This document shows positions 54,823-64,000 of a stretch of 64,000 nucleotides of DNA, in pieces (within the stretch, counting starts at the first letter, position 1; each line of letters opens with the position of its first letter). Below the pieces are notes generated by a model. It was not told the DNA's origin, searched no databases, and worked only from the letters and a program-made list of their open reading frames with translations. Both the position numbers and the translations under genes were made by a program. The DNA is from Branchiostoma floridae (Eukaryota; Chordata; Leptocardii; Amphioxiformes; Branchiostomatidae): assembly GCF_000003815.2 (NCBI RefSeq), contig NC_049980.1:35026132-35090131 (forward strand), in the 5' to 3' direction.

Positions 54823-57770
54823 ATGCCCGAGGAAGAGCAGAGGACGAGGCCCATGATTGCGGCACGGGAGAGAGGTACATCTACTTTCTAAAAACCTAGG
54901 AGTATATTTCTACTTTAGGGCGTATTTCGTTTCCGCCCATGCCTCTCGACTAGACTTCTATCCATTCATTCTGAGTGTGGCAATCCTGGCCACTGAGACC
55001 GCTTAAGTGGCATTTTAATTGGAAAACTTGTGTCTATAGGTGTATCAAGGATAGCTGAATAATTTTTATCAGTGATTTTTGTTCATAGAATTTAATTTGG
55101 CACTGATATTTTATGGGAAGGTATGGAATTTAGAAGTGTGGAAATCAGCGCGTGTCTGCGTTTGTGGTTATTCGATCTCCTACTTCAGTAAATCCCTGCA
55201 TTCTGCTGGGCTAAATTGCTTCGTTTATACGTTGATGTGTTTTATCACTATACTGTGCTAAGTCCATCAGATCATTTCAGTATGTCGTATCTCATTTTTT
55301 TCTGGAAAATTCTGGTCCGTCGTGATTTGCGAGGTCCGACACCCTTGAGCGCACACCGTGTGGGCGCCATTGTTTACAATGGATACGGCGTTGTTTGGGA
55401 CCCACGCAACGCCACCCTGCTGCAAAATAGTTGTTTTGTAAAAAGTCTTTGAATTCGCCGATGACTACTTTTTTGTGATTTTAGAGCTAGACCCGAACAC
55501 GACATTTGCACAGAGTAAGGAAGAAATAATTAAATTCAGAGGTTTTCTTTAGCCAAGTATGTGCAATATGGTTTACAAGCGGGAGTGCAGTGAAGCGTTT
55601 AGCGAAGTACAAAGTAACTGATAGTTTAGGGATCGTCCCTGGGGTTGTTGGATTATCATGGAAGCTGGACTGCTTTTCTTTTGGCTTTAACTTTCTGGCA
55701 ATACTAGACCAGATCACTTTACAGGAAAACGTTACTACATGTAATTTTCCCTCTGCAGCAAAGTGCGGAAAAATAAAAGTTGGCGTTAATTCATTTAACG
55801 TTAGAAATGAAATCTTGTCTTCCCTAAATGCGGAAGTCTCCAGAGATACTTACTTGCTTATACTGTTCCCTTCTCCTTGTCCCTGGTGCACAGCGCAGTC
55901 ATGCCCCATTAGCAATGCCACAGCAACACGCTGAAGCCGCAGGAAAATCACAATTTACTGCTTCAGCCCTGAAAGCTGCAATCTCGGTTTGAATGAACCA
56001 ACCTCAGGGGAGAGGCTACAGATTCAAACTATTGTATGCGGAGTGGAGACAATTTAGGCTCATTGTGCACTTGCTTAAAAATTGATGTCAAACAATAATG
56101 CCCTTTCCTGTAGAAAGAGATAATTAGCAACTAGCTGTCATGGAAACAATGATAAACAATGACACTATATCCCCTGTGGTTGTCATAAGATCAGCATTTT
56201 TTTACAGAAAGTACCATTAAATCTACCTGGTGAATGTGGTATTTTCTAAGTGCAGTAGTAGTCTACTTTGTTCTACTGCTGCAGTGGTATGGACACCCTG
56301 CAGCTGCAATCAGTCTAACTCTGAAATGTTATACTACAGAAATGAGTAAGGCTTTGTGAAGGCAGCAATGAGGGAAAGTACCAATGCTTGATGACCATTA
56401 GAATTTGAAGCTTGGATATTTTTTGGCCTTTGCATCTTGTTGCTTGGCATTTCTGTGTATTGATGAAGTTGGTAGGGCAATAGAGTCACCGTAGACATAG
56501 CTGCTTATCACATTGCCTTCATATGCATCGCTCGATAACATATTAGAGTTTGTGGTCCATAAGATTTGACAATTAGCATTGGCCATGCATGTAGTTACAT
56601 TATGCTGACTTGTGTTGTTTTTAGGACCCGGCCCGGGAAGGTATGCCCTGCCGAGCAACGTGGGCTACATCAAGCATGACTTCACCAAGAGGATGAACCC
56701 CTCCTACACCCTCGCCAAGCGGCTGGAGGACACAAGTGAGTACAAGGCCATGGTCATCCTCATTTCTCTTCATCAGTTTGCCAAATAAAGACTGAGTTGC
56801 ATGCATGACCCAAATTGTTTATAATGGAAGCTTTCAATGATTAAATCCCAACAAGTATCTAAAGGTTGTCTGTCTTTCCTTCGCAGTGTTTAAGAAGGAC
56901 TGCAGCCCAGGACCCGGCTACTTCATCGAACCCAGAATCACCAAGCACGGTGTGGACGGGACGCCGTCCTACTCTGTCTCCGGTCGTATCAAGGATCCAA
57001 GTGAGTTTATTTACACGGCGCTTATCCGTATCTGGGATCAAGCACAACTAAAGTAATCTTTAATATACTGTTCGTTTTTATGGGCCACGGGCCTGATGCA
57101 AATAAAATGAATTTAAAAACAACTAGCTAGTAGTGGAAGTTTACTTTGCTATGGCTAGCATGTTTTAGCCAAGCACTCCGGGTCACCAACACCAACTCAA
57201 CAGGTTTGACCTCTCATTATGTAGTTAACTTGCTATTTCTGACAAGGTTCACACCCTGACCATGCCTTCTGCTGTCTCCCGTCCCCAGGAGTGTTCCAGC
57301 CCCCAGGCCCTGGGGCATACTCCCCGGAGAAGGTCCACCCCCAGGGGGAGCGGCACGCCCCTGTGTACTCCATGGCGGCCCGTACGCGCTACCGTAAGCG
57401 GGACGCCGTGCCCGCCCCCAACAGCTACAGCCTGCCCCAGCTGCTGGGCTCCAAGGTGCCCAACAAGTTCTCCAGTGCCAGCTACTCCATGACGGCTCGC
57501 TCCAAGACGGGCAGTTTCTCGGAGGACCTCGCCAAGGCGCCCGGGCCGGGCCGGTACAACGCCACCGACCCGAACATTGTCAACAACAAGAAGCCGGCCT
57601 ACTCCATGTTAGGGCGCAGCTTCATGCCGGGAGACTCCACCAAGAAGCCGGGACCCGGCGCGCATTACCCGGAGAGAGTTTACGTCACGAAGAAGAAGGC
57701 GCCCACATATTCGCTGGGCATCAGGCACTCAGAGTACATCACACCCCTCATTGTGGACGTGGCTGACTAA
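54823..57770 (+). CDS. ODF3: Outer dense fibre / CIMAP1-type STPGP-repeat protein (ODF3 ortholog)
   Basis: Protein of sperm flagella and cilia, thought to be microtubule-associated. Exons: 54823-54874, 56625-56735, 56887-57000, 57289-57770, all GT-AG and in frame, for 252 aa. Pro-Gly-Pro repeats are spaced at 30-40 residues: GPGPGRYALP, SPGPGYFIEP, PPGPGAYSPEK, APNSYSLPQ, APGPGRYNATD, KPGPGAHYPE, each followed by a YS[MLV]xxR stretch. The end, GIRHSEYITPLIVDVAD, matches the vertebrate ODF3 C-terminus, which separates it from other STPGP proteins. Length is close to the vertebrate 254 aa. The ATG in ACCATGCC is the first in frame. Poly(A) signal AATAAA at 58218-58223. Confidence 0.92.
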
Positions 57771-58223
57771 AGCAGCTCCAGACTCACACAGCCAGCTCAT
57801 GAGATTCCCACATGCTGCTACCGTTCAGTAGTGTTTTACTCTCAGCCAACGTCAAAACAGTTGTTTATTTATCTGTGAAAGTAAACACATCGAATAGCAA
57901 ACTGACTTTTACTACCTTTACTGGGATATGAACGCCAAGACATGTCTTTTCAGTGTTGTATTGTTATCATTTGATATATGTAATCATATTTCAGTATTTA
58001 CGACATAGCAAACAGGTTCCCAATACTGAATGTGGTGTTTATCCAAGGACTTAACAGTGGAACTGTGATCCAGGATGTAGTTTAGTCACAATAATTTACA
58101 ATGTGAATGCAATTTATACCTAGATCTAGTTATCTTGCTTTTTGTTGTAACAATTAACATTGTATATTTGGTTGCCATGGGTTGCACAGTTTTGAAAAGT
58201 CTATTGTCTTTTTTGTCAATAAA

Positions 58224-59540
58224 GGATCATGTTTTTTCACAGCTGATGTTTTTCTAATCATTGCATAGATGTACTGCAGTTATCCACAGTAGACTGAAAA
58301 AGGTTTCCCTAACACTTAGCATCAGGTTCTATAATATAAACTACTCTCCAAGCAGAGGTTAGGATGCAGCTTGTTTTGGACAGATCTGGAGCCGCACCTC
58401 TGCTTGGAGAGCCATAAATGTGGGGGTAAGGGTAGTTTGGTAGTAGTTGTTACATGGGAAGCATCCAGGGTTGTCTCCAGCTTTTAAGTTTAAATCTTTC
58501 ATTGTTTGGGAGGCAATGCTGTTGATTTTTCTGGTCAAATCTTACTCTCCAAGCAGAGGTTGAGTCGTCGGAAAAATTACACGGACGCTCCTTTTACGTA
58601 AGAGGAGTGTCTGTGTAATTTTTCCGGATACTACTATATCTCTGCGACTCTTCTTCTGCTTGGAGAGTAGTAAATTCTGTCATTTTAAGCATACGAAAAC
58701 ACCTTTTGATCAATTTTATGTACTAAGTTCATATTTTTGGGATGGATGGGATAAAATTTTAGTCTGTCCCAACAAGCAAAATTCAGTCCGAGAACAGAGG
58801 GACGGGTTCTGGAGACAGCCCAGGATTATCCAAACTCCAAATCTCACCAGAAACAAAATTTGAAATGTAATTTATGACGGGGAAAAAAATTCACCCTCTG
58901 AAGGAATTCACACAATCAAGGGGGATAACGTGCAAGTTGAAGTTTAGTGTAATGAAGAAGTTGCATTCTTGTCTACTTCAGCTTTTTTCCCATTCTTAAT
59001 CCGCTGGGACATTCAAAGTTATTGAATGTTCCAATTGGCATGCCTCAGTGGCTGCTTCTTTGGAGTTCTCCTGAGACCCAATGAACGTATCAGGTATTCA
59101 GATATGAGCTGTTGAACGTATTAGGTATTCAGATATGAAATGTTGAACATATTAGGTATTCAGATATGAACTGTTGGACAGATTAGGTCTTCAGAGTATG
59201 AGCTGACAAAAATAAGCGGCCACAGCAGACCTGTGCCGTTTCAACAAAGGCACATTAAAAAAACACTGCGGGCAGGCTACTCACTTCCCAGCATATATAC
59301 CTTTCCCCACATAATAACCTTCCTGGTTGAAAATCGTGAATCGCCCTCCAGTCACTCCCCAACAACTTATGGCAATTACAGAGAGGCCAGTGAAGGAGTC
59401 TCACTATAACTGTGGATACCAGCTGGATCTGTAAAGCCTGCCATTATAACTGTGGATACCAGTGGGATCTGTAAAGCCTGCCGTGGATCTAATTTTGAGT
59501 TTAATAGTGTTGTCTTCAGGAGATATCACTAGTCAACCAG
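58224..59540. other. Intergenic region between ODF3-like and CKS genes
   Basis: The two genes converge here. It holds the fold-back elements at 58341-58670 and two short tandem repeats: about 59083-59200 (TATTAGGTATTCAGATATGA type) and 59400-59480 (TATAACTGTGGATACCAG twice). No further coding sequence is seen. Confidence 0.6.
58341..58670. mobile_element. Fold-back MITE cluster with CTACTCTCCAAGCAGA ends
   Basis: Outer ends CTACTCTCCAAGCAGAGG at 58341 and the inverse CTTCTGCTTGGAGAGTAG ending at 58670. The same end motif occurs twice more inside (inverse at about 58394-58412, direct at about 58543), so two elements or a composite are present. The right part is a near-perfect hairpin around TTACGTAAGAGG (GGAAAAATTACACGGACGCT pairs with its inverse). 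Confidence 0.75.
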
Positions 59541-60191
59541 CAGTCGTTTTATTATCCGAACTTTATTCAACAATATACTCTAATACATACAATAGAAAAG
59601 AGCTACTATAACTAAGGGAAGTTAATGCAAGAGGTCCTACTGGTAACTGACTAAGGCTGAAACTATGTAGGTTCTTACATCACTATAATTGTCTTCCCGT
59701 ATCCTTACAACATTTTGCATTACTATTGTACTTTCAGCACCTAGTCCATACAGACATGTACTTCTACAGATATTAAATGGGAACTCTTAAAAAGACGGAA
59801 GAGAGTGTTTAGTTGACATTCCATGACTTTGTTGTTATCTATTGATACTGCAACATTGCTGTTATGATAGTAGTGATTGTAATATTTACATGTTGCAAAC
59901 TTGCAGTGTTATCAATACAGTGATGAAAGTCCTTAGCATAGAACAGGGAGACAGGATATAGAGAAGATACGATTATTAAGTTAAGAAAATGTAGGGCACA
60001 GACAAAATAGCACTTGTGTGGTGACAACCTTTGGAGACAACATCTGTTCAACTCTAGTTTGTACTGTTTGGTGGTTGCTGATCAGCTGCCATGATGTCAT
60101 GATGATGTCATGATGATGTCATGAGTTGTCCTGCCGCGGCACCTGAGTGTGTGGTCTGTACATGGTTCCAAGCAGACGCGCGGTGCGGTCA

Positions 60192-63100
60192 CTAGTGACA
60201 CTGCTGCTCTGGCGGAGTGGTGATGGGCCGCCGGAACAGGAGGATGTGTGGTTCTGTGTGGAAATAAAAACAAACAAAATCTCACTGGTAGTACTATTTC
60301 ACTACATTGGAGTCTCATACAGGTCAGCACACAAAGATGTATTTCCTTTCAAACTAACCTGAGTCAGGGCTCAAAATACTGGGTGTTTGTACACCCAGGT
60401 GCACCCTAAATTAGAGCTGTGCACCCAATTCTTTTTTTGTTATTTTTCCATACGCTTCCTGTCAATACGACTGGCCTTCGTTGCCATTCGAACGATCGGC
60501 ACTTGAATATTTGCAGAGATTTTATGCGAGCTTTCTGATTGGCTGAATTATGGATGGTTCAAGCACTCGTTCGAACAGGCGTTCCATTATCATCAATGGC
60601 CCATCTTCTTCGAGACTATTGGAACGATCTGATAAATCAAAATCTTGCCACACTTGGTTGGCAAGAACGCTATTCGAACATCCTTTCCGTTGAGAAAAGC
60701 CTCTAAGGTCTTTGCTCGTTTTAGTGAAGAAATTCCGGGTGATTTGCTGGGTAGTTCAGGCATTATGAACGTCTGACGCGGTGGCCATGTTGATGATAAT
60801 GGAACGGCTGTTCGAACGAGCGCTTGAACCATCCATAATTCAGCCAATCAGAAAGCTCGCATAAAATCTCTGCAAATATTCAAATGCCGATCGTTCGAAT
60901 GGTAACGAAGGCCAGTTGTATTGGCAGGAAGCGTATGGAAAAAAAAGAATTGGGTGCACATTTCTAATTTAGGGTGCACCTGGAAGGTTTGAGCATAATG
61001 GCAAATGTGCGGCTATATTACCTGGCTCATGCTTCATGTAGTGGCACCAGCCCTGGCTATATTACCTGGCTCATGCTTCATGTAGTGGCACCAGCCCTGG
61101 CTATATTACCTGGCTCATGCTTCATGTAGTGGCACCAGCCCTGGCTATATTACCTGGCTCATGCTTCATGTAGTGGCACCAGCCCTGGCTATATTACCTG
61201 GCTCATGCTTCATGTAGTGGCACCAGCCCTGGCTTACCTGGCTCATGCTTCATGTAGTGGCACCAGCCCTGGCTATATTACCTGGCTCATGCTTCATGTA
61301 GTGGCACCAGCCCTGGCTTACCTGGCTCATGCTTCATGTAGTGGCACCAGCCCTGGCTATATTACCTGGCTCATGCTTCATGTAGTGGCACCAGCCCTGG
61401 CTTACCTGGCTCATGATTCATGTAGTGGCACCAGCCCTGGCTATATTACCTGGCTCATGCTTCATGTAGTGGCACCAGCCCTGGCTCTGCTGCACTCCGA
61501 TGCCTCTCCACTCCGTCTCTGACATCAGGTGGCTCTTGGGGACCAGTTTGGCAAGTTCCTTCGGCAACATCACATGTCTGGAAAAGCAAATTGTGTATTC
61601 TCATTAGTCAAATACTGAGGAAATTCAAATTTGTAAACTTATTTGGTGCTCTCACCACACCATGCAAAACTTTTCAAGATTTTATTTGGATGCTGCATAT
61701 CATGACCATGCGTCCATGGCTCGAGTAGCCTGGATACCAGACCCCTGCCCCCGCCGTGTGGGGGTCTGGTCAGACCAGGTAGAATCAGATAGGCCTTTCT
61801 CTCAGTTTGCCCAAATAGTGGCCAAATTTCCCACCAATACAATAGAACAGAACCAGGATCAGCAGGAGGCAATCCACATCCCTGCCATGATTGGTTAAAT
61901 AAAGACCACCTGCTGTATTTTTGAATTTACAACAGTGACCACTAACAGATGTAACTCAGGCCCCCGTTACGCTTTTCGCGACAGCGACGAAATTTGCACG
62001 CTGTCATATTGAACAAACTTTCAATTTATGCTTGCGTACCGCTCTTGCCAGTCCGACTCCGAATAATGTATAGCTGGCCGGCCGCATAACCGTGTTCGGC
62101 CACTAGCTACAGCCTCAAGTCAAGCATAGTCAAATAGAACATTTTCACATAGACCAAGTAGATAAGTATACGTTACGTAGTTTCCTATCACTTTTGTAGC
62201 AGCCAATATGTATCAATTTCAGCAAGGATACTTGAAGGCGCACCCAGTACGCAACATGGCTGACTTTCTCTGTCGTCCGTCACCAAACAGCGAAGGGAAC
62301 TTTGACATTAGAGCCACAAGGTTTTTTTCAGCATGCTTTTAACTAATATTTGCAAATAGAAGTAAGATGTACACATATAGAATCAGAATAAAAATTGCCG
62401 GTAATAAGTTGACTGCTGGTCGCCTTATATGGGGTAAGTTGACGTGTAACCTTCCACGTCAACTTACTTAAAGTTGACGTGTAAATCATTTGGCTAGACC
62501 CTCACACGACAGATATTTTTTTGAGATTGGGTTGGGGTCTGTTATCCAGGCTATGGCCTTAAGAGTTCGGATATGCCCCAATCCTAGCATGGAACTGGTG
62601 AAACAACAAGGGAGTAGAAACAGAAAGAAACAACATGCCGACACCCGGGAAACAATATGTACAAATATCCTGACTCCCGGGATTTGAACCTGCGCCAATC
62701 CCGGGCCGCCAGCTCACAAATCCGGACGCTAAACCGTTCGGCCAAAAGGCTTCTTTTTCTTTTGGCATCTTTAGTTTAGCAGTCACTGTTACCAAGGAGG
62801 TTTAAAAAAATTAAAGCCTCCTTGCTGTTACACTGCCGCCTGCAAAATCATGTTGCACTGAAGACTTGGTGCAGCTGTGTACTTAGTAGAAGGATACTAC
62901 ATCTGATCATAAAGTTATTTTGAAAGGACTGAGCATAATTTACTGATAATTCAAGATTTGCAAATAATGGATCTATCTAAACTTCTTTAGGGTATATGAT
63001 GACTACATCTTTTTCCCGAAACTAGGACTGACCACAGGGATGTCTAGCGAAAAAATATTTTCTTCTTCTGACCAACTCCTTGTTCTGACTGGGGTGGGGT

Positions 63101-63401
63101 CACGTGGACACCATGGAAAAACAACAGCAATTTACAAACTTGTAACAAAATTGCAATGATAATTTGAGTAGAAAGATTGACACATGTACACTATGTTTTT
63201 GTAGTATCATATGAAAATATTTAGATATATAAGCTGGACGGAAAATGAAAAACAGACGCCTGAGACGAACGACTTTCCATGACAAAAATGGCCGCAAGCA
63301 CAAAGAGAAATCGTACTAGTATTTTACGACAGAAAAACCTACCTGTATTCGAATTTATCATCGTAATACTTGTCCGAGTAATAGATATGTTTGTGAGCCA
63401 T
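60192..63401 (-). CDS. CKS1B: Cyclin-dependent kinases regulatory subunit (CKS1/CKS2), 3 exons
   Basis: Small Cdk-binding adaptor that recognises phosphothreonine and helps SCF-Skp2 recognise p27. Coding exons (minus strand): 63401-63343, 61577-61450, 60253-60192; 249 nt, 82 aa, all in phase. Sequence: [20 protein letters not shown], then [20 protein letters not shown] and [14 protein letters not shown], then [13 protein letters not shown]. All hallmark elements are present: YYSDKY, HVMLP, the HEPEPH hinge and the LLFRRP strand. The tail is [10 protein letters not shown] instead of the lysine-rich vertebrate tail. Equally close to CKS1B and CKS2, as expected before the vertebrate duplication. 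Minus-strand poly(A) signal at 59567-59562. Upstream, CCAAT (63542-63538, minus) and CACGTG (63554) fit a cell-cycle promoter. Confidence 0.96.
60369..60998. mobile_element. Long-arm fold-back element in CKS intron 2
   Basis: Two arms of about 230 bp (60369-60602 and 60785-60998) are near-complementary, starting at the GCTCAAA ends with CCAGGTGCACCCTAAATTAG. The central loop is about 180 bp. No coding potential. The left end also has a CACCCAGGTGCACC stretch related to the relic at 39562-39650. Confidence 0.85.
61005..61449. repeat. 44-bp minisatellite of the CKS exon 2 donor junction
   Basis: About ten units of TACCTGGCTCATGCTTCATG with TAGTGGCACCAGCCCTGGCT and ATAT. On the minus strand each holds the last 34 bp of exon 2 (encoding [12 protein letters not shown]) plus a GTAATATAG or GTAAGCC donor. 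The authentic donor is at 61450/61449; all extra copies are intronic. Confidence 0.95.
62490..62765 (-). mobile_element. tRNA-derived SINE-like element
   Basis: Read on the minus strand from 62760: an A-box-like TTGGCCGAACGGTTTAGCGT, a long variable-arm region, then the B box GGTTCAAATCCC near 62680-62690. It looks like a class II (Leu/Ser-like) tRNA head followed by a tail. It is too degenerate for a functional tRNA call. In CKS intron 1. Confidence 0.45.
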
Positions 63402-63529
63402 GTTTGGTCGTCTTTGCAGGGAATTACAGCCTGTTTTCCGTGCCTTTTCCGCTCTCAGACGCACAACAGTGGTACAGCTGTGGAAACGTCGGGATTCTTT
63501 CTACGCAGCTGGAATTTGAATTCCCCGGC

Positions 63530-63560
63530 TTCTGCTGATTGGTGAGATTCCATCACGTGA
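63530..63560 (-). promoter_or_regulatory. CCAAT box and CACGTG E-box upstream of CKS
   Basis: Minus-strand CCAATCA at 63542-63536 and palindromic CACGTG at 63554-63559, 135-160 bp upstream of the CKS start codon. A second CACGTG lies at 63721. Both motifs are common in cell-cycle promoters; function here is inferred. Confidence 0.45.
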
Positions 63561-63840
63561 CTACCATAATTAAATGCCGACTTCTAAAAGCTTGTAAAAT
63601 CACGATAATTAGATGTTTTCTAAAACTCAAGATATAAATTTGAGCAAAGTGTGACATAAAACAGATATGAAATATTTTAGCTTAAAAAAAACTGTGTTTT
63701 CCCTTCAGTTTTTATTTGATCACGTGATTAGAGGTCAAAGTATCAAGCTGATGCTCGGATGTCTGTATGTTGACTAATTTTATTTCCTGTAAAAGTGCAA
63801 GTTTTCTTGCAGCATTGTACAGTTTGTTACTCGATTGTAG

Positions 63841-63899
63841 GAAGATCCCAGGTTCAGACAACGAGGCTGAGGATAAAAGGGCAAGAAGGCAGCCAAGGT
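63841..63899 (+). CDS. Possible internal exon of a further plus-strand gene
   Basis: Flanked by an acceptor (CGATTGTAG/GAAG) and a donor (CCAAG/GTGAGT). In the only open frame it encodes KIPGSDNEAEDKRARRQPR, an acidic-then-basic stretch with no family I recognise. A gene divergent from CKS would begin nearby, and the window ends before more can be seen. Confidence 0.3.
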
Positions 63900-64000
63900 G
63901 AGTTGATATTTTACTTATTTTTATGGAGTTTCCCGCGTTGTTTAAAGAAGTTTGTGCGCGAAGTTCACTCTTGCTGTGAACTTTCGCCAGGTTCGATTCT

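Noticed and set aside
57262-57492. 76-codon frame MPSAVSRPQECSS
   Set aside because: Shifted frame over ODF3-like exon 4, which has the PGP-repeat protein in the other frame.
62660-62765. Functional tRNA gene
   Set aside because: A and B boxes are recognisable, but the acceptor stem and anticodon arm do not pair well by eye, so a SINE head is preferred.

Overview
The window looks like nuclear genomic DNA of an invertebrate chordate, most likely an amphioxus (Branchiostoma). Reasons: intron-rich genes with GT-AG junctions, products close to vertebrate orthologs residue for residue, and a very high density of minisatellites and small TIR elements. The species is inferred. There are three runs of N: 2984-3144, 34695-34794 (exactly 100, probably a placeholder) and 52943-53215.

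Layout. Minus strand 3.2-17.9 kb: a C-terminal Src kinase (CSK) ortholog; 12 coding exons were placed and there is one frameshift in the activation-segment exon. Minus strand 18.5-54.2 kb: COP9 signalosome subunit 2 (COPS2), 15 coding exons giving exactly 443 codons plus stop. Plus strand 54.8-58.2 kb: an outer-dense-fibre/CIMAP1 (ODF3) STPGP-repeat sperm-tail protein, head to head with COPS2 over about 620 bp. Minus strand 59.5-63.4 kb: a CKS1/CKS2 cyclin-dependent-kinase regulatory subunit. A possible exon of one more plus-strand gene lies at 63841-63899.

The most unusual object fills most of COPS2 intron 1. It is a 21.5-kb element at 32467-53978, bounded by 44-bp terminal inverted repeats (41/44 matching) and a 3-bp AAT target duplication. 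Just inside both termini are tandem arrays built on CCCAACCCCCCTATCCGATC. It carries two divergent genes. The plus-strand gene (41040-52613) has five exons, all joined in phase 0, and predicts a protein of about 2,875 aa. In order it contains an SGNH/GDSL hydrolase, a basic linker, a (PTSADS/Q)n linker, a ubiquitin-like domain, a USP-like cysteine peptidase with two CxxC pairs, a 161-aa module in two almost identical copies, a coiled-coil region, a DDE transposase core, a SAP domain and a Tudor-like tail. The minus-strand gene (33661-36638) encodes an unrecognised protein with a (GTEE[RQH])n linker. The open frame of 2,567 codons is intact, so the insertion looks young.

The second theme is minisatellites made from splice junctions. 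In CSK, COPS2 and CKS at least eleven intronic arrays or duplications repeat the last or first bases of the neighbouring exon together with its splice site. Other mobile DNA includes a 2.1-kb TA-flanked element that splits one of those minisatellites, two TA-flanked MITEs with CTGTAAATGC ends, two TWA-flanked Harbinger-like MITEs inside introns of the giant element, a hAT-like MITE with an 8-bp duplication, fold-back elements near CKS and ODF3, and tRNA-like SINE remnants.
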